DNA from: Helochares maculicollis
Lineage: Eukaryota; Arthropoda; Insecta; Coleoptera; Hydrophilidae
NCBI GenBank assembly: GCA_033557835.1
Contig: JAWQRO010000512.1
Span: 1 to 37,406, forward strand
Direction of reading: 5' to 3'
DNA length: 37,406 bases
This document shows positions 12,437 to 26,100 of the stretch, piece by piece (position 1 is the stretch's first letter; the number at the start of each line of letters is the position of its first letter). The notes below the pieces were generated by a model. That model was not told the DNA's origin. It made no database searches and saw nothing but the letters and a program-made list of their open reading frames with translations. A program made the position numbers and the translations under genes.

Positions 12437-13159
12437 GTAAGCAAACAATTGATGAAGGCAAATCCAAGTTATATATTGTAGTTGTGACCATTGCGAATTA
12501 TCATCTACCTCAAAACTGATAGTTAGACAAGAAAGTTAGGATACCGATTCAGGCATCTAAGAATAAATTGCATTTGTTGTTTCTATAATTTAGCTTTCAT
12601 AGGTCGACACGCTTCTGAAAGGGATGGTTTATATTTTTTAAATTTTAAAAATAAACTTCACTTCTGACGGATGTATCTTAAATTATGAACCAAAACTGTT
12701 AAGTATATCAGCTAATAAAGCATCTTGAGCTACAAAATAGCGTTTAATCTATCATCAAACAAATAAAGTACGCTATAAAAAATAAAATAATTATATATTA
12801 TTATATTTTTATGCATTGAAGTTTTTGATTTTCTCACATTTATAATGCATTTCATTTCACATATTTTATTTTAGTACATTTGTTACATTTTCATATTTCT
12901 GGAGGTCGTTCTGCGTTTCTGCATTTCTCTAGTATTTTATGCCAAAGTGCTGATTTTTTTATACAAATGTGAAGACATGAAGAATGACAAGGTGTTGAAA
13001 TTGGTAGATAAGTCACAACTGCGCTCAGTATCGCTTAGAATGTAGCAATAGGATTTAGTGTCAGAATTTTTCAACTTACTGGAGATGCCCGATCAAAATG
13101 TCTGCTTTCCTTGAATTGCGCACTTAATAATCTCATAAAATCTGAATTTCCTTTTCCAG
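12437..13159 (+). other. ovo: svb intron 2
   Basis: A 723-bp AT-rich intron with donor GTAAGC and acceptor CCTTTTCCAG, in phase 0. Splicing joins VLQQR to LGLPSEVQLEFVNGG, the junction expected for insect OVO. Both sites and the continuity of the conserved protein support it directly. It contains only A/T-rich sequence, with no open frame or element recognised. Confidence 0.9.
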
Positions 13160-13469
13160 CTCGGTTTGCCCTCCGAAGTCCAACTGGAGTTTGTGAACGG
13201 AGGACACGGTATCAAAAACCCCTTGGCGAACCAAGAAGCCCTCCGGCAAGGCACCAGAACTGAAGACAAAACGAAAATCGCCTCCATTACGACTGAAGAC
13301 GGGCAATCGCATTTTGTTTGTAGAGTCTGTAATAAAACTTTCGCACTCCAACGTCTCCTCAACAGGCATATGAAATGCCACTCAGATGTGAAACGGTACC
13401 TTTGCACATTCTGCGGGAAAGGATTCAATGATACTTTCGACCTCAAACGACACACAAGGACACATACAG
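13160..13469 (+). CDS. ovo: ovo/shavenbaby exon 3: zinc fingers 1 and 2
   Basis: The exon encodes 103 residues plus one base. It begins LGLPSEVQLEFVNGGHGIKN, a block characteristic of insect OVO, and ends in two C2H2 fingers. Finger 1 (13313-13381) is FVCRVCNKTFALQRLLNRHM followed by KCH. Finger 2 has CTFCGKGFNDTFDLKRHTRTH. The donor ACAG/GTAAAT splits the codon of the linker glycine (phase 1), where OVO genes usually break before the VRPYKC start of finger 3. The linker before finger 1 is shorter and less repetitive than in Drosophila. If the following intron is not removed, translation ends at 13543 after a short unrelated tail, giving a protein with only two fingers. All cysteine and histidine ligands are intact. 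Confidence 0.95.
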
Positions 13470-14861
13470 GTAAATACCTTTTTTTTGCTTACACACTTAG
13501 GTTCAATTCGTCTAGTAAGTCTCAAAGGTCTAAAACATCATGAATATGTCTCGTTTCGCTCGGCAAAACTGATTCGCACTTTTCTTTCATCAAAAGCGAA
13601 CAAAACACAAAATTTCGGTATCTTGAGTTGCCACCAGAAAGTCTGAAATGCGTTCTGGACTTCTTTTGCTGAAAGAGGGGTCATATTGTCATAAAATAAA
13701 AACTTTGTTTTAACTTAATAACGGCTATCTTGACAGTCCAATTTGAAATATCCAAATGTTGTTACAATGCTTCCACTTTTGAATTCTCGCACCAGTATTT
13801 TTGCAATAGTTAAAACAAAGCCTAAATAAGCTTATTTTGTAACGCGTTCACTTCAACAAAATTATGGCTTCTTATCAAATATCAAGAGCATCAAGGGCTG
13901 AAGTCTAAATTATGCAAAATTTAAAATAAGTCAGAGCGTTAGGCAAAATAATAACTATATATCCATTGTGGAAGTAAAAAAGGATTACAGCAAAGTCAGC
14001 AGATGTTAAACATATTATCATGTTTTGAAGTTCTTTTTTCCTGTATTTCTTTATCTGTAGAACGTTGATTAAAATTCTAAAACCAAAAAAGTCTTCACTG
14101 TCTCACTAAGCCTCGCTTAGGTGGGAGCTCTTTTAATTTTAAAACGAAAAGTATATTTTCGAATCAGAAAACGCTAAGTATATTGCATATAAAAAATAAA
14201 AATTGCATTTGATAAATGCGGTCATTTGCCACAAGAAATCCATTTTCGCTTTTGAGGCAATTGAAGAAGGCGAGACAAAATACAAGAAAGAAGATTTATC
14301 TTAAATGTATGATTATAAAAAGGTCTCAAATTTTGATATTTCATCCTAAAGTATGAAAATAATAGATATAAATATATGTCTTCAGCATATACAGAAACAA
14401 TTTTCTATTAAGGTCAATTCGAAAAAACTAATGGCCACTAGGAACAAAGGTTCTTGCGGAAAAATCCATATTTTTACGATATATTTTGATATTTCCACCT
14501 TTCGTCTACAGTCAACTGAGAAATTTTGAAAATTCTATTAGAATATAACATAACCTGTATTTATGGTCCACTAAATGTGTAGATTTTCTCAGTGATTGAT
14601 AAGCAAATTGCGCAATACAAATTAGTTATCAAGTCAAGAAACATCGAAAGTACTGGTACATGAAAATATTATAAAAAATATCTAACAATTTCAACAGCTA
14701 TTCAAATGAATATTTAAATGAAGGCACATGAGAATAGCGGAATGCTTCCTTGGGTCCATAATTTATTACAAAAAAAATAAATTCATGTGAAGAATAGCAA
14801 TGACTAATGAAAAAAATAAGGAAGTTCGTTTGAAATTTAGTGTCGTACAAGTTATTTGGAA

Positions 14862-14902
<41 letters not shown>

Positions 14903-17900
14903 ATATATAAGATAAAATCACTGCGCCAGATTTAAATTGAGGGTAACATGTTGGCGGGATATATGCTCCATTAAAGCTACAAGTGTCATTTACCTGCTTC
15001 CACCGCGATTGGGCCACCCCCTATTCGATTTCGAGGGCACTGTGAGGGTCTTGAGAGCGTGGGAAACATAAATAAGTTACATATAAATATGTATATAAAA
15101 ATATGGGTCAAAGAATGACGAAGCTTTTATAATTTTATAGAATCACAACCGTTTCCGATTCGGTTATTGTTACATTCTTTGATAGGGTTTGATCGATGAT
15201 TTCGCCACCCTCGCGATTTAATCTTTTCGCAGGCACCTTTTACACTAAGACGAATATTCGCAGGAATTTTCGTCCTCTTTTGTTGGCTACATTTTGAATT
15301 CTTTAGACTTGTAATATCATTGTTTATCCCTTAAAACGGAAATGCAATCGGATGTTGGTTTCGACTAGAACTCTTTTCTATTATATTCTACTATAAACGC
15401 AGAGTATCGTTCAATTAATTCCAATATTTTTTTTCACTAAATTTTCAGAAAATATTTTTGATGAAGTACCCGTTTTTGGCGTCCTAAATTGAAACGCGTA
15501 AAACTCTTAAAATAACAATTTAGTTTAAATGGAATTATATTTACATATCTTGCAATATTATTGGTGCAGTAATCAAACCAGTTTCAATATTTTTAGCAGA
15601 TTGTATTTCGATTTAAGATTATTTTTCTCGGATTTCATTTTTTATACGTTTTCATAAGGTTAAAAATTGTTGCTATTGACAGCGGTAGTAAAATTTCAAT
15701 CAAATTAATAAAATTCGTTGACCACAATCGTTGCCGGAAGATGTAGAAAAATTCATTGCTATACTACCCAGCTATAAACATATTACAGACTTCTTATCTC
15801 CATCCCTATGTAAATATCCATTTCTGTTGACCTCATAAAATTTAACTCCATGTATTTTCGCTCGTGGTCCATATTTACATTTAGCGAATAACAGTAATTT
15901 CTAATTCTGGACCCAACTGGTTGTGGGCAAACAAATTAGGTTACGTGGTTTTCAAGAAACAATACTTAAATATAGGAGAAGGAGTACCGTTACAATGTGG
16001 TCTGACAAATTTGTTGTTTGTGTGTGAGCGTGCCTTCGCTACATTTGTTCTAATGCAACGTTACGAAATCTTAGACAACATTTGTTTGTCTGTAAAGATG
16101 TTTGCTTAAAAAATTTGGTACTGATCATATAGCCACGACTTTAAATCCAACTTATGTCGGTGGTACTATAGGATGCGCTTGATTAGAAGCAATCGGCTAG
16201 ATTGGTAAAACCATTTTTAATCAAGTTGATCTATTGATCTGAATCAATTAAGTCATCAGTGGCTATATTGTATCGGTACCTAATAGAATATAATACTCAA
16301 TTGGCTAAGTACTTAAATGAACTAGTATGGAATTGCTTTACCATCAAGGAAGAGAAATAACGCCTCTATATTAGTTCTCAATTGAATTAATCGAGTATGT
16401 ACTCATTTGAACATAAATCAAGAAATAATGCGATGCCATTGATAGCGCTGCCCGTACTGAGTATTACCAGAGTGAGGCACTTATTCAACCCAATTGTTAG
16501 TACTGATTCGTCACGATACACGCCAATTCGTAATTCCGTCGAAGGCAAGTCTAAGAAAGGGTGTGGGTACTACATGGTTTTGGTCGCGTTGAATCAAAAT
16601 GATCTTCAAAACGTTCATTAAAAATTCTCTGGGCATATTTTATTACATAATTGTAATTCATAAGATATAATACAACGACGCGGACACGTCTTTGACCTCC
16701 ATCGGGCTGACAAAACAAGAAATGGCTTCGCCTTTGTAACTTTGCATTGTTAACCCAATGCTCTAGGAAGGACTAGGATAGAAAAGGAAACCTTAATCCT
16801 TAGCGCATACCCAGCTTTGAACACGTATTTTCAATTATTACCAGTTGATTCACTTCATTCTATCCTACTCAGTGCTCGAAGACAAACCAACCCGTGACAA
16901 AGATGGCGAAAGCTTCGTAGTGTTTAGAATGGCTAAAATGTATAAGTAACGGTAAATCTGCGACCGGAAGTTCATCGTCGTTTTCAGAGCCTACTAGACT
17001 AACATAAGGACTTTAACCTCAAGTTCTGCCATTTGTTAGACGTGGATAGTAAAACTATGCAATGCCGTCAAACCAGAACCAGCAGGAGAAGAGGAACAAC
17101 ACGCAATAGATGATAAAACTTTTGTTGCTTGTTATTTGCATTCTGATCGTCCTGGCAAGTATTAATAAGATCGAGGGGACAGCCAATTTCCGTTTCCGTT
17201 CGCCAAAAATGATATCTTTGGCTCTTTGGTATTACCTTTAACGACATCCTTTGGACGGTGGTTTTTGTGCCGGCGTACCAAAAACGCGATAATGACAATA
17301 ATGACATTGTTGTTTTTATCTTAAATTTATGTTTATGCACGTAGTTTAATTGGATTTTCGGAATTGTCAACTAAATTGCCGCACTCATTATAAATTAAAT
17401 TAGGGAAAAAAGTTGCCTTAAGCACGCTAAAATAACGACTTTTAAATTTCATTCTGTTTAGACGGTTGGTTTATTTTCTCAAATACTGTTTGTTTATATG
17501 AAAAAATCATAAATATATAGCTGAATACTTAGCTTGGCTGTATAAGTTTTGCTTCTATATGGTATATAGTCCATAAATTTGCCGATTGTTCGATACGGCG
17601 ACTTATATTTTTCTTGTAGCAAACATTTGACTGATTTCTCAATACCCACACGCGTGTTTCAGATTGGCGTGATTGGGGTTGAAACTATCTACGGCTCATT
17701 CTTGGGCGAAGTATTGTAATTAATAAGCATTTTGGTTTGCTTATAAAAGCACCCACTCAGGTCTACTAATTGTAATGGATCAATCTTATCAAAATAGTCG
17801 CGTGTTCGTCACCTCCATGCAGGTACTATAAATGCGTAAACTCCTGATAAAAATTATGAGGCACGTGCATTTTTATCAGGCACACTCTGGAACAAGCAGA

Positions 17901-18780
17901 TAAAAGTCCAATTTCCTAGAAAGATAGCGTTGCTGGGTTGCAAAAAACAACAATACAACAAAAGAGATTCGCTGCTCAATTCATTTCGATTTCTACCGAT
18001 CACCTTCAAATTGCCGTAAAAAAGCAAGTTATATTCTTAGTGTTACATAATTAATCGTTGTTATAATAGTAGAGCATCGTGCAATCAATAGAATCGATTT
18101 TTTTGTGAGCAAATCGGTTGGGAAACAGTGGTGGGCAAAGAAGAGGAGAAGGAGGAAGAGAAGGACCGAAGCGTTTGGCACGGAAATCTTCCTCTAGCCG
18201 GCGATCGCAACAAGTTGTCCGTTCGATATGCACACATTCACAGAGTTAGGAGCCTTGTCAGGGCCCCAAAGAGGGGAATGTGACAGTCAATGTCAAGGCT
18301 AAGCGGGTCCGCGGGCTGCGCCCGGTCACATGGGTGTGATATCTTATTACGCATCTGGTGTAAAATTGCATCTTTGCCTCCACTAGGTCATTATTATTCA
18401 TTGTTTCTCATTAAGAATGCCATTTATTTATCGACGCTGCTGCGTGTTTACTTTTAGATTCACGTGTCTTCATGAATCGATTAATTTTGCTTTGCTTCAC
18501 GCGATGCAGTTGGATCACATTTTTCCCGTGAAGAAATCCTTGGGCACTTTGCAATGAGTAGGCAAATCAATTCAATAATCCAACTAACAAAAAATCATCT
18601 TATTTACAAACAGAAAAACATGGCTTTCTTCGGTAGTCGCGCAAACATTATTAGGGTCAACAGTCAATAATTTCGATTGTCATTTATAAAACAGTTTCGG
18701 CATATTTCCAAAAAGGACAGTTGGTTGCTTAACGGAGCTCACGTATCAAAACTGGTTTAAAAAAATTCGGTCTATAATCA
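13470..18780. other. Gene-free AT-rich stretch after svb exon 3
   Basis: The exon with OVO fingers 3 and 4 (expected to begin VRPYKC and contain a QRCSLESHC-type segment) should lie downstream of 13469, but I did not find it here. The stretch is AT-rich with short, featureless open frames and includes the TA microsatellite at 14865. A purine-rich run (GGAGAAGGAGGAAGAGAAGG and neighbours) lies near 18135-18170 in a locally GC-richer patch, about 18.1-18.4 kb. Part of it is presumably the start of the last svb intron. Confidence 0.5.
14865..14901. repeat. TA dinucleotide microsatellite
   Basis: About 18 uninterrupted TA units, followed by short interrupted TA runs (AGATATATAAGATA). No function can be inferred. 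It is a potential polymorphic or slippage site, and a place where short-read assembly may be inaccurate. Confidence 0.95.
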
Positions 18781-19530
18781 TAATGTAAGAACTTTTTGAA
18801 AGATTGCAGACAGACTAAATGTATCGCACTCAATAATTAATACTTCATATATCATAGGGTTGTTAAAAAGCTCGATGTTTACGTAACGGATGAGTTGAAA
18901 GAGATTCATTTAATACAAGGAATCAACATTGCCGTTGCGCACCATTTCCCGTTCTGGAAAAGAATAATCACTAATGATGAAAATTGGGAAAATCTACATT
19001 TATATCATAAAAAACTAATCTCTAATGTAAGAACTCTTTGAAAGATTGCAGACAGACTAAATTTATCGCACACAATAATTAATACGTCATATATCTTAGG
19101 GTTGTTAAAAAGCTCGATGTTTAGGTAACGGATGAGTTGTAAAATATTCATTTAATACAAAGAATCAACATTGACGATGCGCACCTTAAACACCATTTTC
19201 CGTTCTAGAAAAGAATAATCACTAATGATGAAAATTGAGAAAATCTACATTTATATCATAAAAAACTAATCTCTAATGTAAGAACTGTTTGAAAGATTGC
19301 AGACAGACTAATTGTATCGCACACAATAATTAATACTTTATATATCATAGAGTTGTTAAAAAGCTCGATGTTTAGGTAACGGATGATTTGAAAGAAATTC
19401 ATTTAATACCAGGAATCAGCATTGACGATGCGCACCTTAAGCGCCATTTCCCTTTCTGAAAAAGATTAATCACTAGTGATGAAAATTGAGAAAATCTACA
19501 TTTACATAATAAAAACTAATCTCATTGCAA
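18781..19530 (+). repeat. Tandem triplication of a mariner transposase fragment
   Basis: Three copies of a unit of about 245 bp begin TAATGTAAGAAC at 18781, 19023 and 19274. A fourth, truncated start lies near 19523. The copies differ by scattered substitutions and small indels. Translated piecewise, each resembles the middle of a mariner transposase. VKKLDV with a decayed WVPHEL-like block (VTDELKEIHLIQ) is followed by GINI...DAHLKRHFPFWKR and IITNDENW, the last corresponding to the RIVTGDEKW block with the first catalytic aspartate. Frames are broken, so no product is expected. The duplicated unit contains no transposon ends, which points to tandem duplication of an already dead copy and not to repeated insertion. 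Confidence 0.8.
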
Positions 19531-19799
19531 GAACAAAAAGTCAGCATAAGCAACGTCAGAAGCTGAGGCACATTAAACAAAGATCAATTTGATGTTGAGC
19601 ATTTTTGGCTGCTTCCAAGGAGTCAGACAATCATCCCCTGTACTACTGTGGTCAAAAAAAGTCCTATATAGATAGTATCTGTTTATCCACTCGAGTAAGT
19701 TTTTATTCTTAACGATGGTAGTACTGCAGCATCTGCGTCAAATTATAGGTCTATATTTTCAGTAGTTCATGTCATGATGTCATTAAAAAAGTGCTTTTT

Positions 19800-20110
19800 C
19801 TAATTTGCAGGATAAATGGAAGGATTCAGAAAAAAAGTTTGCTTCAAAATGGTCTTTCGACTTTTGAAACATTGGAAGTGTTACAAATGGCATCTGATGA
19901 CAAAACACTATCAAGAGCGTTCTCAGTTCTTCAACAAGGCAGAGAACGAGTAGAAGACAATAAACTGGTAATCCGTCCATCTATACTGTTGAAAACCACA
20001 TTAACGGTGTAAGGGACTTAGAGCTAAAAGATCATCAATCGACAATTGAAGTCGTTAGAAATATTTCAAAGGGTCATGAAAGAAAATGAAAATTTAGGTG
20101 ATTAACCGTT
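19800..20110 (+). pseudogene. Mariner transposase N-terminal fragment, degraded
   Basis: The frame starting near 19810 resembles the N-terminal helix-turn-helix half of mariner transposases. STFETLEVLQMASDDKTLSR fits the segment in which family members read like ATETLEMLRQAYGD. QQGRERVEDN with a following RPS fits the GRESVEDDxRSGRPS block. After a frameshift near 19980, NINGVRDLELKDHQSTIEVV fits the next helices. Stops and shifts follow. It lies after the triplicated mid-domain fragments on the same strand, although in an intact element it would come first. It may therefore be a separate copy, or the same copy rearranged by the tandem duplication. Confidence 0.6.
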
Positions 20111-23100
20111 TATCTTTGTATTAGTATAAATGAGTATTAGTCCATACTGGAAAATCTAAATACCTTTGTTGCAAGCCCAACAAAGTTCTGAAGCATCATT
20201 ATTAATGCTCAACTCTTTGTAGAAGGATTATATCCGACTCTTACTGTACCATTTGGAGCCTGACTTGTTGACGACAACCAGCAAAGTAAATGGGCTTCTT
20301 CAATAGTATGGTGAATATCTTAACTAGATTTGGACTGCCTGAAACATTATCATTCTAACATGTCGTCAGGATAACCCTGTTCTTTTTATATTTTGTATGG
20401 TTTGTTATCCTGTATAAACAAGAAACATTGCAACTACAAAGGAAGTTTTCGGAACTCATTTACATTTCATCAATCAGCACAAACATCACAATAAGCAGAC
20501 AGACCATACGGTACACCCCCGCATGTTACAAAACAATCTATGCCTGGATACAGAGGTAGCAACAGCATTAACACTTACAATATCTACAACAAAAATAATA
20601 CAGACAAAAAGTATATACCAACAATTCTCTATCTGTTTCATTTATATAGAGTTCTGAAACTGCTTCTTGTATATTATTGTCAATTCTGGATTATTGCTAC
20701 AAGCAGTACTCATCACTTTTGTTTGCAGATTCGCTAACTTGAAATCTATCAGCAGGAATTGAAGCAATCTCTACATCTAATTTTTTTCATCATCCTTATT
20801 ACTACCAAACCAGTTGCGTCATATTCATCTTAAATCTGAAGAACTAGATCTACTCGTCAGATCTTTGTTATAAGCCAATAAAGCCGACGGCCAACGTTCG
20901 GCTCATTGCACGGCGCTGACTCATACAAAATTAAATTTTACGGCCACGTAACAATAATTAAACCCATTCTAAGTTAATTAAAAATCCAATTTAATAATTT
21001 ACACACAGAATCTCCAAGTCTAATCAAATAATAAGTTAAGTTAGCGTTTTTATTAAGTCTTGATCTTGATTTCCCAAGTATAAATTTGTGACAATTAGGC
21101 AGGTTGACCAGAAGATGTGGCAGGGAGTTCCAGAGGCAGAGAAGTTGGGGGTTTAATTGCGATTTGATCGCAACCAATTAAACTCACATCCAATATGCTA
21201 ATATTCGTGCTCAGACACCAGCGGCTGATAGATTCCTTAAAGGCAGTACTTGATTGCTTAGCAGAAGCTTCCTTCGCTAGCTCGCTAAGCCATCATCAGA
21301 AGCACCAAATAACTGTCGTCGGTACGACAGCGCAATAATCTCCGCTACTTATAAATGCATTTTAATAATTCTTCAGGAGCAGAACTACACGCGGCGCAAC
21401 GCCAAAGAGGAAACTTACTTCCTGGTGTTCAAAGCACATTGACATTTGATAATTCTTTCATCGCGTTCCTGGCTGATCCCAAAGCGTAATTAAAAATTAC
21501 TTAAACGGATAGAGACTTTTTTAAGCCCGCTGAAGAGTCATCCAACTAAAGAAAGACAATAAGCTATTCTGTCCTAGCGTTCATACATGATCAGAGCGAC
21601 TTTTTCTCACACTTACGGTACTTTTCGCTTGTTCTATGCGTCTAGATCTACAAGAAGCGAAAAATACACACAGAAGGCTCTTTGGTATGAACCTAAAGTC
21701 AAGGTTTCATATACTTCTTTCACAGAACAATCTATGGCACGCAAACTTTATAGTACATATATAGGGAGAGCGTATGTGCCCAGTGATCTTTAATGTGACT
21801 TACCAAGCAGTGCTTTGGTACGGTAGTACCTTGCATGGCGTTGAGTTTGTGCGCGTATCTCTAGCGCTACGTTCTAACTTCCGGTAGAGCCATGAGAACC
21901 ACAGAGACTTTGAAGACATGTTCTTTGAGTAAATTGCCTCGTTGAGGTTGTTAATTATGCAAAACTTGAATTTTCACGGCGTTAAGCGTATTCATTACCA
22001 CTTTAATCCATTATCTTCACTTTGCTCTATATATTTCCGTTCCCAAGTAGCGTGGCATTGACCAAAGCAGTACCTTTTCTTCTTTGCACAAGCAAGCAGC
22101 ACATCGCTCTGCTAAAGCTACGCAATATCAACTTAGCACCTCCCATTTGAAAGAAGTCTACTTTCTTAAAAATCAATCCAGTTTTTTGTTCGAACCAAGA
22201 TTTTTATATAAGCCGTTGTAGTAATGCATTTGATTATTTATTCAAATGAATTATGTAACAGATAATATTCAGATTACATATTTTTATTCAATTCGTTTAA
22301 ATGTCAAACCATTTGCATATCCACTTGAAAATTAATACCCAATACCAGCAGTGCCAACAAGTATGTAATTTACAAAAGAATTATTGCTAATGCCAGTTTT
22401 TATAAGCTCTCATAATAGTGCTTAAGCGAAGGGTTAACGCTAAAGAATCATTGGCTTGACAATCTGCTCCCTGTAGTTAGCGACAAAAGATATGTTAACA
22501 TATACGCAAATCGTGATCATAACGTGCACACCTATAGTCTCATGCTAATATTTATGTAGCAAGTATATAAAAATGGATATGATTAAACGTGCACAAACTA
22601 ATGCTTGCAAATTTTTATAAAACTCACTTTCTTGAATAAAATACTCATAGCTGGACTTATTATTTATTTCATCGTTACAGTCATAGACAACGAAACACTT
22701 ATTTTAGGATTGAAGCACTTTCATGATCTTTTATTGAAAGTCTACTTTGATTCCAATAAAAAAGAGACGTAACGATTTAAGTTTGTAAGCTAGGCATTTG
22801 ATGATTTGCTTAAATCTCAGCATTTATATTACTTCCTGTGCTAAATTTCATTATAAGCTCCAATTTTTGTTTCATGAAGTGCACCTTATTCTAACTCTGC
22901 TTATTTGTAGTACGTCTATTCCTTTTTAAAGATGAATGCATTATTTATTGGCATGTCTGTATAGGTCAGTCTATGATTAAATGGTTAAAAATGAAACACA
23001 ATGTATGGCAAAAAATGTAATCATAAAAGATATAAAATAAAAATCATCGCACTTTTAAATTCGATAAAATTGAAATTAAATGCAGAGGTAATAGTTAATT

Positions 23101-26100
23101 GAAAAATAAGTATCTAAGTAAGTTATTAACGGACTAAATGTTCTAAAAGTGATCAGTACGTATTCATATCAAAACATATTTCAAACTCATAAATGGAATT
23201 GTTATGAGATAAATTCATTAAAATTTAAATTTTCTAAGTCGTAGCAGGATTTCCTGATAGAAATTGGAAACCAGAGAATTTCTCAAAGATGAAGACAAAA
23301 ATGTCATGCTGCCGGGAGACTAACAAGTCCCCTTTTGTATTTATCATATATTTAATTTCCAAACATAATTTGCTGTAAAAAAAGAGTCACTAAAAGAAAC
23401 AAAACGCAAATTACGGAATATGCTCAAAGTTAAGAAGTGTTGTAATTTTCCCTAGATTTCAACTTATCGCCATTCCACAATTGATAAAATCCACTCTACT
23501 TCCACCAATACAAAGTACGAAGTTTGGCATCCAAATCATCGCTTAGAAGCGCAATTTCAACTAGGCGCCACTAAATTAATAGACTGAAAACAACATACAA
23601 ATTCAAAGTGTGAAATCACAAAAATATGTTCTCAATAAAAAAAACAGCAATAATGGTACCCGAGCTACAAACCCGAAGAAGCAAACGTCTACCAGAATAG
23701 AAAAAACCCATTTTAATCACCAGATATCAAAATACTGCAACACTATAACAGTACCATAAGCAGCTTTTATAAGTTACATAGCGAAAATGAAGACTGCTAT
23801 CGGCCAAATAAGCCGGTTTTAAATATTCTTCCCGAATTCATCTGTTTCTAGTAATTTACAAGTCGATTACAATTTATCAATATATATACAACGATGGCAA
23901 TGATTGGAGGTAATAAGGTAATTTTTTTATCAATACCATTTATTCGGTTAGTAGTATTCACTAAAGTACAAAGTTGTCTAAAAATTGCTTTTTACACACT
24001 TATGACAAAATGAATCATTTCGGATAATTCTAGTGGACAACCTTTGATTTGAGTCACTTATTCATCATGGTTATGAAAAGGCAAAAATGTCTGAAGATTC
24101 TTAAATAAATATTCAACCGGTCGAAATAAATCCACTTTGTAACCATTACAATCAACACAAGTTTCTTGGGCCCGTCCCCAAAATGAGAAGGACAGTAACG
24201 TCTTCATGCAGAAACAAGATTGGCCAAACATCAAAATCTAAACTGAAACGAATTTGCCACTCTTATACATAGCAATCATTATCGTGGTCTGGATAATGAA
24301 AAATACGATAATATTGTAATTAAATAAAGTCAATAAAATCCAGGTAAGAGTGATTCCAAGCATGAAAAATTGAGTCACGAAAATAGCATCGGCAAAATTA
24401 CCTGACCTCAAGAGCAATTAACTGGAGCATCCAGAAATATTTTTTATTGAAACTTGCTAAAGCCTTTAGATTCCAGATCTGAATACTTCAATTCTCCATA
24501 AGAATGTTTATACCCAAAAAACTAAGTATTAACGGGAAAATCGCTTTGGCATTACTAAGCGTAAAAGGGATATTTAGACATTTATTAGTGTCTCACGAAA
24601 AAAGTTAATCAACAGAACAAAAATTTTGCCAAAGATAAATTTAAAACTATAGGAAATTGCGGGTACTTATTTTTATTAATAAAGCACCCGGGGGAATTAA
24701 TAGTTCAAAAACTTACTACTTTTGATTAAATTAACTGGTGTTATAGTTGCAGAATTAAAGCTAGCTAATATTCGTGTAAAAATCCTTAAAAAACAATAAA
24801 GCAGTTAATAACAACCATAATAAAAACAACTGATACATACACGCAGCCGAAACAAGTTTTTTGACATGAAAGCTACATTAGGTAGTACCAGAGTTCTCCG
24901 TGTTTGTTAGTTAGGCTGGTGCTGGTTTTTAGCAACAAAAAACACCGAGTGGAAATAGTTATTTAAGTAGCCATTTCCACCGCAGGTCATTGCCCAAAGA
25001 GCAAGGTTAAAAATGCAAAAAAATCGCAAGAAAAATAATGTTAGATAGATAGTACCCATTCTTCAAAGACGCGAAAAAATCGTCTAGTTCAGTTATATAG
25101 GTATTTACCAGGCGAATCGAAATTTGCACTTTCTGGAAGCGGAAATCAGAATTACTGGAAAAATGGTGTTCGACTCTAAAAAATTTCTAACAATAGTACT
25201 ACATTTGCGAAGCATTGTTACGCTCTGTGAGCACGCAAATCACGATATTGTAACCGGGAGTACCAGCGGTGTTAGCGGCAGGAGCAGGACGAATGGCAAC
25301 GGCAAGTACGACGTCGGGGACGACGCCGAGTGCGCTGTTGCCTTGGTGCTGGAATAGAGGTACTAATACTAAGGATACGGTTAAAAACCGGTGTCTTGAT
25401 GTAAGGCAACGGTGCGGGACCCAGACCCTGATCTTGGCATTCTTGATTACAAGAATAAAAGAGAAAGATGGAAGAACACGACCAATCCAATCCAATCCGA
25501 ATGTGCTGGCGCACTCTACTTCATTCTAAATTGTTGGTACCGGCGATTCGCTGGTTAGTACCTCTGTTACCTATTAAACTCGCGGAATGTATAATAGACA
25601 ATTGTTAATTTTTGGCACCTGTTGGCTTGCGTTGTTCTTGCGCAAGGCTGGCTCGTAACAGGTGGATGGATTTGGAAGAACTACCGTTCCAGTAACGCCG
25701 TCCAGCGACGCGCTGTAAATACTATTTTAATTAGTTTGGTTAATTGAAATTTTAGGGTTCGCAGCTTTGCGGTCATGCTTGTAGGTGCGAAAAAAGAATG
25801 CTGCTTCTGCGATCTTTTGTGTTTGTTTATTTGGATTTCAGCAGACTCACCTTTGAAATTAATACTCTCATCCATAATGCGTCTCGTCCAGCTTAGTAGC
25901 CCATTCAATGAGGAGTAATCCAGTGCTTCAGCAGTATCAAGGGTATCCACTTAATTAGTTTACAGGAGTCCATTCGTTCAGATTGAACTGGAATTTGCGG
26001 ATACTTAACTATATAAATCGATCGGTTATTTTTTTATGAGACTCTCTCGCTTCTTCAATATAAAGGTCAACCCGCTGGCTGAGTAGTTTCCGAAGAAGCA

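Noticed and set aside
10691..12481. Reading exon 2 as a complete single-exon gene of 596 codons
   Set aside because: It begins at a TTG just after a stop. The conserved protein leaves the frame at the AGG/GTAAGC donor and continues at 13160; the tail after 12436 (VSKQLMKANPSYIL) is intron translation.
22185..22200. TTTGTTCGAACC as a tRNA T-arm
   Set aside because: No acceptor stem, D-arm or anticodon arm can be drawn around it.
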